A model generated the notes under the pieces. That model searched no databases and was not told the origin of the DNA. It was given only the letters and a program-made list of their open reading frames with translations. A DNA stretch of 64,000 nt from Mycolicibacterium neworleansense (GTDB taxonomy: Bacteria > Actinomycetota > Actinomycetes > Mycobacteriales > Mycobacteriaceae), in NCBI RefSeq assembly GCF_001245615.1, contig NZ_CWKH01000001.1, positions 186,001 to 250,000 of the forward strand. The letters are read 5' to 3'. Within the stretch, counting starts at the first letter, position 1. Every line of letters begins with the position of its first letter. The translations under genes and the position numbers were made by a program. This document shows positions 10,901 to 18,052 of the stretch, piece by piece.

Positions 10901-11219
10901 CGGCAAGTTCCCGCTCAAGGCCGGTCTGGTCACCAGCCTCGGGTTCGGTCACGTGTCCGGCCTGGTTGCCCTGGTGCACCCGGAGGCGTTCATCGCGTCG
11001 CTGGATCCGGCCGAGCGCGACGACTACCGCAAGCGGGCCGAGCAGCGCACGCTGGCCGGTCAGCGCCGGTTGGCAGGGGCGATCGCCGGTGGGCGGTCGA
11101 TGTACGAGAAGCCTGCCGATCGCCGGTTCGACCACGACGTGCCGGAGAAGCGTCAGGAAGCGGCGATGTTGCTGAACGCCGACGCCCGCCTCGGTGAGGA
11201 CGATCTGTATGTGCGGTGA
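1956..11219 (+). CDS. fas: Type I fatty acid synthase (FAS-I)
   Basis: A 3087-residue multifunctional synthase, close to the roughly 3070 residues usual in mycobacteria. It makes the C16-C26 acyl-CoAs that feed phospholipids and mycolic acids. Domains in order: acetyltransferase with GHSQG near residue 155; FMN enoyl reductase starting GRSPILLAGMTPT near 422; hot-dog dehydratase with GDHNPIHTD near 1237; malonyl/palmitoyl transferase with FPGQG near 1347 and GHSVGEYTA near 1448; a Pro/Glu/Ala linker at about 1737-1788; ACP with the likely phosphopantetheine serine in DGASSRRNQ near 1823; ketoreductase with VVTGASKGS near 2135; ketosynthase with the cysteine in GACATAAVS near 2737 and histidines near 2890 and 2930. 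There is no built-in phosphopantetheinyl transferase; acpS follows 35 bases later, probably in the same operon. Confidence 0.98.
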   Translation: MTIYEHDRVSSGRNDDSGSDGRQADSTHALVDRLSAGEPYAVAFGGQGSAWLETLEELVSSAGIETELATLAGEAELLLEPVASELVVVRPIGFEPLQWVRALAAEEPVPSDKQLTSAAVSVPGVLLTQIAAVRALARQGMDLAATPPVAVAGHSQGVLAVEALAAKGANDVQLLALAQLIGAAGTLVARRRGITVLGDRPPMVSVTNAEPERIYELLEEFSQDVRTVLPPVLSIRNGRRSVVITGTPEQLSRFELYCNQIAEKEEAERKSKVRGGAVFAPVFDPVQVEVGFHTPRLADGVEIVGRWAEAVGIDVKLAREMTEAILVSQVDWVDEITELHEAGARWILDLGPGDILTRLTAPVVRGLGIGIVPAATRGGQRNLFTIGAVPEVARPWSSYAPTVVSLPDGSVKLSTKFTRLTGRSPILLAGMTPTTVDAKIVAAAANAGHWAELAGGGQVTEPIFNDRIAELGELLEPGRAIQFNTLFLDPYLWKLQVGGKRLVQRARQSGAPIDGVVVSAGIPDLEEAVELIGELNDLGISHVVFKPGTVEQIRSVIRIAAEVPTKPVIVHIEGGRAGGHHSWEDLDDLLLATYSELRSRSNVTICVGGGIGTPERSAEYLSGRWSATHGYPLMPIDGILVGTAAMAALEATTSPQVKQLLVDTKGTEAWVGAGKASGGMASGRSQLGADIHEIDNTASRCGRLLDEVAGDADAVAARRDEIIAAMANTAKPYFGDVAEMTYLQWLRRYIELAIGEGNSTADTKRDHSPWLDITWRDRFEQMLKRAEARLHAQDFGPIETLFDSAGDGERLLEDPKAALTALVSAYPDAASVQLHPADVPFFVELCKTLGKPVNFVPVIDKDVRRWWRSDSLWQAHDARYDADQVCVIPGTAAVAGITRVDEPVGELLDRFEQAAVDEVLAAGAQPQAVLSRRQGRDDVTGPLAVLLDAPDVLWAGRTSVNPVHRIAPAAEWLVREGSAKRSASHPSTGARLEVADEQHVVLSVPLSGTWIDIRFTLTDAVRSGGAPVVEVADAATAMRSVLAIAAGVDGPDALPPVVDGTATVTVGWNPEQVADHTGVTATFGAPLAPTLTVVPDALVGRCWPAVFAAIGSAATDSGFPVVEGLLSLVHLDHAAHLLAALPTEPAELTVTATASAATDTEVGRVVPVSVTVRSADGTELAKLEERFAIRGRTGEAELTDPVRAGGAISDNATDTPRRRRRDVTVGAPVDMRPFAVVSGDHNPIHTDRAAALLAGLESPIVHGMWLSAAAQHVLTATDGKPVPPAKLVGWTARFLGMVKPGDEVDFRVDRVGIDVGAEVVEVQARIGSELVMAATARLAAPKTVYAFPGQGIQSKGMGMEVRARSKAARKIWDKADKFTRETLGFSVLHVVRDNPTSLIASGVHYEHPEGVLYLTQFTQVAMATTAAAQVAEMREQGAFVEGAIACGHSVGEYTALACVSGVIELEGLLEAVFHRGSKMHDIVPRDERGRSNYRLAAIRPSQIDLADEDVESFVAEIAERTGEFLQIVNFNLRGSQYAIAGTVRGLEALEEEVERRREISGGKRSFILVPGIDVPFHSSVLRVGVDDFRRSLERVLPRDRDPELVVGRYIPNLVPRPFTLDRDFIQEIRDLVPAEPLDEILADYDTWRNERPIELCRKIVIELLAWQFASPVRWIETQDLLFIEEAAGGLGVERFVEIGVKNAPTVAGLATNTLKLPEYAHSTVEVLNAERDAAVLFASDTDPEPEPEAEESTAPVSAESEAAPAAEAAPAPAAAPAAPSGGPRPDDITFDAADATVGLIALSAKMRIDQIEALDSIESITDGASSRRNQLLVDLGSELNLGAIDGAAEADLGALKGQVSKLARTYKPFGPVLSDAINDQLRTVFGPSGKRPGYIAERVTKTWELGPGWAKHVTVEVALGTREGSSVRGGDLGGLHPGALATVADVDKVIDAAVAAVGARRGVPVSLPSAGGAGGGGVVDSAALNEFAEKVTGPDGVLASAARTILGQLGLDTPVGAPEAATDAELIDLVTTELGSDWPRLVAPAFDAKKAVVFDDRWASAREDLVKLWLAEEGDIDAEWPRLSERFEGAGHVVATQANWWQGKALAAGRTIHASLFGRIAAGAENPGTGRYSNEVAVVTGASKGSIASSVVGQLLDGGATVIATTSRLDDDRLAFYKELYRENARFGATLWVVPANMASYSDIDKLVEWVGSEQIESLGPQSIHLKDAQTPTLLFPFAAPRVAGDLSEAGSRSEMEMKVLLWAVQRLIGGLSTIGAERDIASRLHVVLPGSPNRGMFGGDGAYGESKSALDALVNRWSAESSWAERVSLAHALIGWTKGTGLMGHNDAIVSAVEEAGVTTYSTAEMAAMLLNLCTVESKVAAANAPIKADLTGGLGDIKIDMAELAAKAREDMASAAAESEDDEDEGAISALPSPPRGHNPAPAPEWDDLDVDPADLVVIVGGAELGPYGSSRTRFEMEVSGELSAAGVLELAWTTGLVKWEDDPKAGWYDTTTGELVPESEIVERYHDAVVERCGIREFVDDGAIDPDHASPLLVSVFLDKDFSFVVSSEADARAFVSFDPEHTVARPVPDSSDWQVIRKAGTEIRVPRKTKLSRTVGAQIPTGFDPTVWGITPDMANSIDRVALWNIVATVDAFLSSGFTPTELMRWVHPSLVASTQGTGMGGMTSMQTMYHGNLLGRAKPNDILQEVLPNVVAAHVMQSYVGGYGAMVHPVGACATAAVSVEEGVDKIRLGKADLVIAGGFDDLTLEAIIGFGDMAATADTEMMRAKGISDSKFSRANDRRRLGFLEAQGGGTILLARGDLAAKMGLPVLAVVGYAQSFADGVHTSIPAPGLGALGAGRGGKDSQLARSLAKLGVGADDIAVISKHDTSTLANDPNETELHERLADSMGRSAGAPMFIVSQKTLTGHAKGGAAVFQMMGLCQILRDGVIPPNRSLDCVDDELATSGHFVWVRETLDLRGKFPLKAGLVTSLGFGHVSGLVALVHPEAFIASLDPAERDDYRKRAEQRTLAGQRRLAGAIAGGRSMYEKPADRRFDHDVPEKRQEAAMLLNADARLGEDDLYVR

Positions 11220-11254
11220 GTGGGTGCACGGAGAGGTGAGCTAGGTTCGCTTCC

Positions 11255-11647
11255 ATGGCGATTGTGGGAGTAGGCATCGATCTGGTTTCCATACCTGATT
11301 TCGCTGAGCAGGTGGACCGGCCGGGAACCGTATTCGCCGAGACGTTCACGCCAGGTGAGCGCCGGGACGCCGCGGACAAGAGTTCGTCGGCGGCCCGGCA
11401 CCTGGCGGCCCGGTGGGCGGCCAAGGAGGCCGTGATCAAGGCGTGGTCGAGCTCACGGTTCTCCAAGCGCCCGGCCCTGCCGGAGGGGATCCACCGCGAC
11501 ATCGAGGTGGTCACCGACATGTGGGGCCGGCCCAAGGTGCGGCTGTCCGGTGAGATCGCCAAGCACCTTGAGACCGTGACCATTCACGTCTCGCTCACGC
11601 ACGAGGCGGACACCGCCGCCGCGGTGGCGATCATCGAGGAGCCCTAA
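11255..11647 (+). CDS. acpS: Holo-[acyl-carrier-protein] synthase
   Basis: 130 residues, usual AcpS length. It transfers 4'-phosphopantetheine from CoA to the ACP domain of FAS-I and to stand-alone ACPs. The two Mg-binding signatures are intact: VGVGIDLV with Asp9, and RWAAKEAVIKA with Glu58. It lies 35 bases after fas on the same strand, the conserved mycobacterial fas-acpS arrangement, which places the modifying enzyme with its main substrate. Confidence 0.97.
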   Translation: MAIVGVGIDLVSIPDFAEQVDRPGTVFAETFTPGERRDAADKSSSAARHLAARWAAKEAVIKAWSSSRFSKRPALPEGIHRDIEVVTDMWGRPKVRLSGEIAKHLETVTIHVSLTHEADTAAAVAIIEEP

Positions 11648-11658
11648 CTCCCTGGCAC

Positions 11659-11720
11659 CGCGAGCGTGCGTGTCTGCCGCCCGACACGCCGCACTCGGGC
11701 AGCATTCGTGCACGCTCGCG
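11659..11720. repeat. 62-bp intergenic palindromic element, copy 1
   Basis: A perfect 11-bp inverted repeat, CGCGAGCGTGC (11659-11669) and GCACGCTCGCG (11710-11720), encloses a GC-rich centre with further partial pairing (CTGCCG...CGGGCAG). It falls between acpS and the peptidase gene. A second element of the same size and similar outer arms lies at 48280-48339. It could act as a terminator or processing site, or be a dispersed repeat. Confidence 0.55.
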
Positions 11721-11750
11721 ACATTTGGCTGTGCGGCTAATGTCGTCACC

Positions 11751-13088
11751 ATGAGTGATGTCGTGGCGCGGGTGCAGCAGGTGTTGCCGTCGGTCCGGTC
11801 CGATCTGGAGGATCTGGTCCGCATCCAGTCGGTATGGGCCGACCCGGCCCGGCGCGATGAAGTGCACCGCAGCGCCGAGGCAGTCGCAAAGCTGTTGTCG
11901 GAAGCCGGTTTCCCCGAGGTCCGGATCGTCAGCGAGGGCGGCGCCCCGGCCGTCATCGCGCATTACCCGCCGCCCGCGGGCGCACCGACGGTGCTGCTGT
12001 ACGCCCATCACGACGTGCAACCGGAAGGCGATCCGGCCCAGTGGAACTCCGCGCCGTTCGAACCCACCGAGCGTGACGGCCGGCTCTACGGCCGTGGTAC
12101 CGCCGACGACAAAGCCGGTATCGCAACACATCTGGCCGCGGTACGAGCCTTCGACGGCAAACCTCCGGTCGGCGTGACGGTATTCGTCGAGGGCGAGGAG
12201 GAGTCCGGCTCGCCGTCACTGGGGGCACTGCTGGCTGCCCACAAAGATGCCCTGGCCGCCGATGTCATCGTCATCGCCGACTCCGACAACTGGAGCACCG
12301 AGACCCCGGCCCTGACCGTGACGCTGCGCGGCCTGGCCGACTGTGCAGTGGAGGTGGCCACCCTGGATCACGGCCTGCATTCGGGCCTGTGGGGTGGCGT
12401 GGTCCCCGACGCGTTGAGCGTGTTGGTGCGACTGCTGGCCAGCCTGCACGACGACGAGGGCAACGTCGCCGTCGCCGGCCTCCACGAAGCCACCGCCGCT
12501 GACGTGGACCGTGGTCCCGACTGGGTCCGGGAAGAGTCCGGGCTGCTGGACGGGGTCTCCGAAATCGGTTCCGGCTCAGTGGTGCAACGTATGTGGGCCA
12601 AGCCGGCCATCACCGTCATCGGCATCGACACGACTCCGATCGACAAGTCGTCGAACACCTTGATCCCACGCGCCCGCGCCAAGATCAGCATGCGGGTCGC
12701 GCCCGGTGGTGATGCCCACGCACATCTGGCGGCGTTGACTCGCCACCTGGAGGCCAACGCCCCGTGGGGAGCCCAGGTCACCGTCACTCCGGGCGACGTC
12801 GGCCAGCCCTACGCCATCGATGCCTCGGGGGCGGTGTACGACGCGGCCCGTTCGGCGTTCCGCACCGCCTGGGGCACCGATCCGGTGGACATGGGGATGG
12901 GCGGATCGATCCCGTTCATCGCCGAATTCGCCGAAGCGTTTCCGGCAGCGACGATTCTGGTGACCGGAGTCGAGGATCCAGCCACCCAGGCACACAGCGT
13001 GAATGAAAGCCTGCACCTGGGCGTGCTGCACAAGGCGGCGACGGCCGAGGCGCTCCTGCTCGAAGCGCTGGCCCGCCAGAAGATATGA
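11751..13088 (+). CDS. M20-family dipeptidase / metallopeptidase (Rv2522c-like)
   Basis: 445 residues from the ATG at 11751, which sits beyond the palindromic element; an upstream in-frame extension would read through that element and is not credible. The M20 dinuclear zinc site is visible: AHHDVQP (His87, Asp89 region), GRGTADDKAG near 117-124, and EGEEESGSP for the catalytic and metal-binding glutamates. The family hydrolyses dipeptides or N-acyl amino acids in the cytosol; the substrate here is unknown. Its stop overlaps the next gene's ATG (ATGA), so the two are translationally coupled. Confidence 0.9.
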   Translation: MSDVVARVQQVLPSVRSDLEDLVRIQSVWADPARRDEVHRSAEAVAKLLSEAGFPEVRIVSEGGAPAVIAHYPPPAGAPTVLLYAHHDVQPEGDPAQWNSAPFEPTERDGRLYGRGTADDKAGIATHLAAVRAFDGKPPVGVTVFVEGEEESGSPSLGALLAAHKDALAADVIVIADSDNWSTETPALTVTLRGLADCAVEVATLDHGLHSGLWGGVVPDALSVLVRLLASLHDDEGNVAVAGLHEATAADVDRGPDWVREESGLLDGVSEIGSGSVVQRMWAKPAITVIGIDTTPIDKSSNTLIPRARAKISMRVAPGGDAHAHLAALTRHLEANAPWGAQVTVTPGDVGQPYAIDASGAVYDAARSAFRTAWGTDPVDMGMGGSIPFIAEFAEAFPAATILVTGVEDPATQAHSVNESLHLGVLHKAATAEALLLEALARQKI

Positions 13089-14068
13089 CCGGCAGCGTCG
13101 GCTGGTTCGTCGTCGGCCTGATCGCACTCGCGATCGGGGCCGAGGTGATGGTCCGGGGCGGCGCGCAACTGGCGGCACGACTGGGCATCAGCCCGATCCT
13201 GATCGGCCTGACCGTCGTGTCGATCGGCACCAGCCTTCCCGAGCTCGCCGTCGGTGTCACCGCGGCCACCGAGGGCAGCGGTGAGCTGGCCGTCGGCAAC
13301 ATCGCCGGCACCAACGTGGTCAACATCCTGTTCATTCTCGGGCTGAGCGCACTGATCCGTCCGCTGGCGATCGAGCAGCGGACATTGCGGTTCGACCTGC
13401 CGGTGATGGCGGGGGCGGCGGTGCTGCTGTGGGTGCTGGCGCTCAACGGGGTGCTGTCGCGGGTCGACGGGGTAATCCTGGTCTGCGGCGCCATCGTCTA
13501 CACCCTCGTGCTGATCCGCATGTCGCACCGTGAGAGCCGGGCGGTGAAGGCCGAGTACATCCAGGCATATGCGGAGGGGCCGGCCAAGGAGCCGAAACAT
13601 GTTGGGGAGAGCGTATTTCGGCACATCGCGATGACGGTGACCGGCATCGTCGTGGTGATCGTCGGTGCCGAGTGGCTGGTCGACGGGGCGGTCGGAATCG
13701 CACGAGGGTTCGGGGTATCGGATGCGCTGATCGGCCTGACCATCGTGGCGATCGGAACCTCGGCACCCGAGTTGGTGACGACGATCGTCTCCACGGTGCG
13801 CGGTGAGCGCGACATCGCAGTCGGCAACCTGCTCGGCAGCAGCGTCTACAACATCCTGCTGATCCTGGGCATCACGTGTCTGGTGCCGGCCGACGGCCTG
13901 GCCCTCTCACACAACCTGGTGTGGATCGACATCCCGCTGATGGTCGTCGCCGGCCTGGTCTGCATCCCGGTCTTCATCACGGGCCGACGTGTGCACCGCG
14001 CCGAAGGGGCCGCGATGGTCGCGGCCTACCTCGGCTACCTGACTTTTCTGTTGACCACCCAGCCTTGA
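13085..14068 (+). CDS. CaCA-family calcium/sodium antiporter (YrbG type)
   Basis: 327 residues of hydrophobic helices with the two inverted alpha-repeats of cation/calcium exchangers: IGTSLPELAVG with GNIAGTNVVN in the first half, and IGTSAPELVTT with GNLLGSSVYN in the second. The acidic residues in each GTS(L/A)PE motif bind the cation in the family. An internal polar loop (MSHRESRAVKAEY) separates the halves. It is a plasma-membrane exchanger, probably Ca2+ (or K+) against Na+/H+. It starts inside the peptidase stop codon and ends 10 bases from the convergent bcp. Confidence 0.9.
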   Translation: MTGSVGWFVVGLIALAIGAEVMVRGGAQLAARLGISPILIGLTVVSIGTSLPELAVGVTAATEGSGELAVGNIAGTNVVNILFILGLSALIRPLAIEQRTLRFDLPVMAGAAVLLWVLALNGVLSRVDGVILVCGAIVYTLVLIRMSHRESRAVKAEYIQAYAEGPAKEPKHVGESVFRHIAMTVTGIVVVIVGAEWLVDGAVGIARGFGVSDALIGLTIVAIGTSAPELVTTIVSTVRGERDIAVGNLLGSSVYNILLILGITCLVPADGLALSHNLVWIDIPLMVVAGLVCIPVFITGRRVHRAEGAAMVAAYLGYLTFLLTTQP

Positions 14069-14078
14069 GCGGGCGCGG

Positions 14079-14552
14079 TCAGACCGACAGGTCGCGGCGG
14101 AGCTTGGCGACGTGGCCGGTGGCCCGCACGTTGTACTGCGCGACGGCGATCTTGCCCTTTTCGTCGACGAGGAACGTCGACCGGATGACGCCCTGAACGG
14201 TCTTGCCGTACATGGTCTTTTCACCGAAGGCGCCCCAGGCCGTCAGCACGTCGCGGCTCGGGTCGGACAGCAACGGGAAGGTCAGCCCTTCCTTGTCGCG
14301 GAACTTGGCGAGTTTCTCCGGCTTGTCGGGGGAGATGCCGATGACGTCGAGTCCGGCGTCGTTGAGTTCGGTGAGGCTGTCCCGGAAATCACATGCCTGC
14401 TTGGTGCATCCCGGCGTCGAGGCTGCCGGGTAGAAGTAGACGATGACCTTGCGGCCTTTGTAGTCGGAGAGCTTGACGACGTTGCCGTCGGCGTCGGGCA
14501 GGCTGAAAGCCGGGGCGGTGTCTCCCACCTCGAGGCGCGGGGTTGGCGGCAT
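14079..14552 (-). CDS. bcp: Thioredoxin-dependent peroxiredoxin, Bcp/PrxQ type
   Basis: 157 residues from ATG 14552, with an AGAAGGG ribosome site; longer in-frame extensions lack the conserved N-terminus. It reduces peroxides using thiols in the cytosol. The peroxidatic cysteine is in ASTPGCTKQACDF (Cys49), and Cys54 five residues later is the resolving cysteine of the atypical 2-Cys PrxQ group. It is convergent with the antiporter gene and matches Rv2521 in the conserved block. Confidence 0.95.
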   Translation of the reverse strand: MPPTPRLEVGDTAPAFSLPDADGNVVKLSDYKGRKVIVYFYPAASTPGCTKQACDFRDSLTELNDAGLDVIGISPDKPEKLAKFRDKEGLTFPLLSDPSRDVLTAWGAFGEKTMYGKTVQGVIRSTFLVDEKGKIAVAQYNVRATGHVAKLRRDLSV

Positions 14553-14657
14553 GCGCGGGTATCCCTTCTTGTCGACCGGTTCCGTCGTCACGGAGCCGGC
14601 TGATCTAGGGTAGTGCGGCAGGGCAGCACGACATGGAGTGGCTTGGAGGAGCAAACA

Positions 14658-14885
14658 GTGGCGAACCGGGACCCGGAGAGCATCAAGCGGGACATCGATC
14701 ACGCTCGCGATCAACTGGCGTTGACTGTCGACTCCCTGGCCGAGCGGGCCAACCCCCAGCGGCTGGCCGACGATTTCAAGTCAGCGGTGATCGGCTTCAT
14801 CAAGAAGCCTGCCGTGACTGCGTCATTGGCCGGTGCCGGCGTGCTCGTGGTCTTCGTGGTCGTCCGGCGGATCAAGCGGCACTGA
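14658..14885 (+). CDS. DUF3618 small membrane protein (Rv2520c-like)
   Basis: 75 residues from the GTG at 14658, chosen because GGAGGAG ends 7 bases upstream; an earlier ATG at 14613 has no such site. The N-terminal half is charged and helical (DPESIKRDIDHARDQLA, the DUF3618 signature). The C-terminal part is one transmembrane helix ending in a basic RRIKRH tail. Function is unknown. It is divergent from bcp, as in M. tuberculosis. Confidence 0.85.
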   Translation: MANRDPESIKRDIDHARDQLALTVDSLAERANPQRLADDFKSAVIGFIKKPAVTASLAGAGVLVVFVVVRRIKRH

Positions 14886-15901
14886 CCGGTCCGCGGGGCG
14901 TATTTTGCCCTGACGCGCTGCTCAGCGGCTCAGACGCGACGCGCCGCTCAGCGGCGGCGAAACAGCAGCCAGTCCGCCAACGAGAAACTCGGGGGGTTGG
15001 CGATGCGGCCCAGTCGGTTGCAGCTATACACCATGACGGGCTGATTCGTAGCAACAAATGCCGAGGTTGATGCAGCTGTGGGGTCGACGCCACCTGCGGT
15101 AGCCATCAGCTAACACCTCTTATCTTGGCTCAAGCGCCACGCGGACCGAAACGAAATCAACCAGCTAACTCGAGATTAACACGGTTTCCTGCACCTGACC
15201 AGCGAAAGTGTCGATTTCGAATACTGGACAGTAACTTACGTAACCGTCAACATTTGGTCCGCTGGGCAACCGGTCATGTTACGACCCAGTTACCAGCACA
15301 TTATCGACGTGCGTCAATCGCGGTTTTTCCGCCGCGCTCATCCCCGCGCACCGCAAAGTCGAGCGGCCGCTCCGGCCGCGGTCGACGGGCTCCTTGCGGT
15401 GCGACCGAAGGCTCGGGGAAGCTTCCTGAATGTTTGCTGTGGCAATGACGCCGAGGGGAGTGCAGTTGGCCTTTGCGTCGCGCTGTGGTGGGGAAAACGA
15501 TTGGCAAACCTGGGTCGGTTTGGTAGCCCGCAGTGCTCAGCGCAACTCGCCGACGAATCCTCGCCGCAGCTGAAAACCCCTGCATTGCAGGGCTGGAACG
15601 GCTCTTTCTCGACGAACCGGTTGCTAGTGCATAGGTGTCCAGCTAAGGTCGAGGTCGGGTCAGGACTGGGGATTCAGACCTAGGTCTCGATCCCGGCCGC
15701 AACACGGGACGAACGTGTGACAAGGGGGTATTGCGTTGCAGCTAACTTTTTTTCCGTTTGCCAGGATCGCTGCGTGTGCCTTCGCCGGTACGGCTGATCC
15801 CGACGAACTCATCGTCGGGATTCGCTGACAGAACCCGATGGCTCATGTCGAACCTCTATGCGGGGATGTGAGCCGTGGTCACACCGACTGGAGGTAGCCA
15901 T
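14886..15901. other. 1 kb gene-poor region
   Basis: No frame here has a ribosome site, a recognisable protein or codon use like its neighbours. In the M. tuberculosis order a PE gene would sit near this point; none is visible. It contains direct GCTCAGCGGC repeats around 14920-14960, an AT-richer stretch at 15150-15310, a short hairpin CCCTGC-ATT-GCAGGG at 15578-15592, and a stronger one at 15797-15821. An untranslated RNA is possible but not shown. Confidence 0.4.
15797..15821. terminator. Perfect 10-bp hairpin upstream of a small gene
   Basis: ATCCCGACGA, loop ACTCA, TCGTCGGGAT. It has no U-tract and lies 80 bases ahead of the small gene at 15902, so it is either a terminator for an unseen upstream transcript or a leader structure. 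Confidence 0.4.
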
Positions 15902-16084
15902 ATGGCGCATGTGAGCGATGAAACCCTCGGCGATCTACGCAGGGAGCTCGACCGCTTCAAAACTGAGCAGTACCGGGACAACGGCTATGCGGCCGCGCAT
16001 CTGGCCGGTGCAGTGGAGATGTTGTTGGAAGAAGCTGAACCCAGCATCGGCGACAGGCTTGCCGACAGGTACCGAGCCAGATAG
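15902..16084 (+). CDS. Small conserved-looking acidic protein, unknown function
   Basis: 60 residues starting MAHVSDETLGDLRRELDRFK. The ATG at 15902 has a strong GGAGG (15890-15894) 7 bases upstream, the main evidence that it is real. It looks soluble and helical, with alternating charged residues and no cysteines, signal peptide or membrane helix. It ends just before a bidirectional terminator facing tRNA-Lys. I do not recognise the family. Confidence 0.65.
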   Translation: MAHVSDETLGDLRRELDRFKTEQYRDNGYAAAHLAGAVEMLLEEAEPSIGDRLADRYRAR

Positions 16085-16120
16085 ATGTACCGCCGCAGTA
16101 ACTCTCAAACGCTCAAACAC

Positions 16121-16146
16121 AAAAACCCTGCCGAGGCAGGGTTTTT
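16121..16146. terminator. Bidirectional intrinsic terminator
   Basis: AAAAA-CCCTGCC-GA-GGCAGGG-TTTTT: a short GC stem flanked by A5 and T5, so it has a U-tract in both directions. It serves the small gene on the plus strand and tRNA-Lys on the minus strand. U-tract terminators like this are uncommon in mycobacteria. Confidence 0.85.
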
Positions 16147-16149
16147 GGT

Positions 16150-16225
<76 letters not shown>

Positions 16226-16371
16226 GCGTGAGAGACAATAACAGGAGTTTCGCTCAACAGTGAAATCCGCTGGTGACGGGCGTGGGGAGACGTTCGAGTC
16301 AGCTCCGGGCCGCCGGAGCCCTTAGACTATTGCCAAGATTTGCTATCGACCTTGCGAGGGGTAGGACGAAC

Positions 16372-17592
16372 ATGGGGCAGGGCCAGACGGTGACCCGTCC
16401 GTATCGGGATGTCTTCCGGCGAGCGGTAGTTGCGATGGTGCCGGCCTTGATGTTGGGTCTGACAGGGTGCGGCGGCCAGGACCCGCAAGGGCCGCCACCG
16501 GCGATCGCGGACAAGGGCACTCCATATGGCGACCTACTGGTGCCCAGGGTCAACGCCTCGGTAACCGATGGTGCGGTCGGTGTGACCGTCGACGCGCCGG
16601 TCACGGTGAGTGCCGAGAACGGCGTCCTCGGTGGGGTGACGATGACCAACGAAGAAGGCGCCAGCATCGCGGGACAGTTCAGCGCCGACGGGTTGACGTG
16701 GTCGACCACCGACCCGCTCGACTACAACGAGCAGTACACCCTCAATGCGCAGTCACTGGGCCTCGGCGGTGTCGCGAACCGTCGGTTGAGGTTCGAGACG
16801 CACTCGCCCGCGAACCTGACGATGCCGTACGTCCTGCCCAACGACGGGGAAGTGGTCGGGGTGGGCCAGCCCATCGCCGTCCGCTTCGACGAGAACATCA
16901 CTGACCGCATGGCTGCCCAGCGGGCTATCACCGTCAAGACCAATCCACCGGTCGAAGGTGCCTTCTACTGGCTCAACAACCGCGAAGTGCGTTGGCGCCC
17001 GGCCAAATACTGGAAGCCCGGCACTTCGGTGGATGTGACCGTCAACACCTACGGCGTCGAGTTGGGCGACGGGTTGTTCGGTCAGGGCAACGTCACGACC
17101 CACTTCACCATCGGTGACGAGGTGATCGCGGTCGCCGACGACAACTCGAAGACGCTGACCATCCGCCGCAACGGCGAGGTCATCAAGGCGATGCCGATCT
17201 CGATGGGCAAGAACAGTTCTCCGACGAACAACGGCGTGTACATCATCGGTGACCGCTTCGACCATATGGTCATGGATTCGTCGACCTACGGAGTACCGGT
17301 CAACTCGCCCAACGGTTATCGCACCGAGGTCGACTTCGCGACCCAGATGTCCTACAGCGGTATCTATGTGCACGGGGCCCCGTGGTCGGTAGGTAGCCAG
17401 GGCTACAGCAATGTCAGCCACGGGTGCCTGAACGTCAGCACGGCCAATGCCCGCTGGTTCTACGAGAACACCAAACGCGGCGACATTGTCGAGGTGGTCA
17501 ACACGGTGGGTCCGGTCTTGCCGGGCACCGAGGGTCTGGGGGACTGGAACATTCCCTGGGACCAGTGGCGCACTGGCAACGCCAGTACTTGA
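16372..17592 (+). CDS. ldtB: L,D-transpeptidase LdtB (LdtMt2-like lipoprotein)
   Basis: 406 residues from ATG 16372, close to the 408 of the M. tuberculosis protein. It makes 3-3 cross-links in peptidoglycan outside the membrane and is the carbapenem-sensitive target type. There is an N-terminal membrane segment with lipobox LTGC (Cys33), then two Ig-like domains (about 50-145 and 150-250), then a YkuD domain with [14 protein letters not shown] (catalytic Cys352) and a W-rich C-terminal tail. It is transcribed away from tRNA-Lys. An in-frame GTG at 16273 would add a non-conserved N-terminus and spoil the signal peptide, so it was not used. Confidence 0.95.
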   Translation: MGQGQTVTRPYRDVFRRAVVAMVPALMLGLTGCGGQDPQGPPPAIADKGTPYGDLLVPRVNASVTDGAVGVTVDAPVTVSAENGVLGGVTMTNEEGASIAGQFSADGLTWSTTDPLDYNEQYTLNAQSLGLGGVANRRLRFETHSPANLTMPYVLPNDGEVVGVGQPIAVRFDENITDRMAAQRAITVKTNPPVEGAFYWLNNREVRWRPAKYWKPGTSVDVTVNTYGVELGDGLFGQGNVTTHFTIGDEVIAVADDNSKTLTIRRNGEVIKAMPISMGKNSSPTNNGVYIIGDRFDHMVMDSSTYGVPVNSPNGYRTEVDFATQMSYSGIYVHGAPWSVGSQGYSNVSHGCLNVSTANARWFYENTKRGDIVEVVNTVGPVLPGTEGLGDWNIPWDQWRTGNAST

Positions 17593-17689
17593 TACCGGCA
17601 TCGCTCGATTACCTCGGCGGTAATCGACAACGCGCCTCCGATCGGTGAATCTGACTGAGTCCCAGTTGATTACCGTGAAAGAGGCGAAC

Positions 17690-18052
17690 ATGGCCCAGCT
17701 TGACGACACCGTCACCGCATACCTCAACACCTGGAACGCCACCGATGCCGCCGATCGGCGGGCGTTGCTGGAGCAGCATTGGGCGCACAGCGTGACCTAC
17801 ACCGATCCGCTGGCCGAGGTGAGTGGGCACGACGGTATCTCCGGCGCCATCGAGGCTGTGCAGGCCCAATTCCCGGGCTACGTGTTCACCCTCGTCAGTG
17901 GACCGGACGCCCACCATCGGCAGGCGCGGTTCCAATGGGGCCTCGGTCCGCGCGATACCGAGCCCGTCGTGGTCGGCTTCGATGTGCTCTCCACCGACAA
18001 CGACGGCCGGATTCAGACTGTCCTCGGATTCCTCGACCGGGTGCCCGGCTGA
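17690..18052 (+). CDS. SnoaL/NTF2-like fold protein
   Basis: 120 residues from ATG 17690, with AAAGAGG upstream. The pattern DTVTAYLNTWNATDAADRRALL, then HWAHSVTYTDP and a GHDGI turn, is that of the SnoaL-like NTF2 cone fold. Many such proteins are small hydrolases, isomerases or cyclases, and many have no known reaction. It ends exactly where the convergent SRPBCC gene ends (no gap). Confidence 0.75.
   Translation: MAQLDDTVTAYLNTWNATDAADRRALLEQHWAHSVTYTDPLAEVSGHDGISGAIEAVQAQFPGYVFTLVSGPDAHHRQARFQWGLGPRDTEPVVVGFDVLSTDNDGRIQTVLGFLDRVPG

Noticed and set aside
15276..15683. 135-codon plus-strand frame in the gene-poor region
   Set aside because: No ribosome site, mixed composition unlike exported or cytosolic mycobacterial proteins, and no family resemblance.
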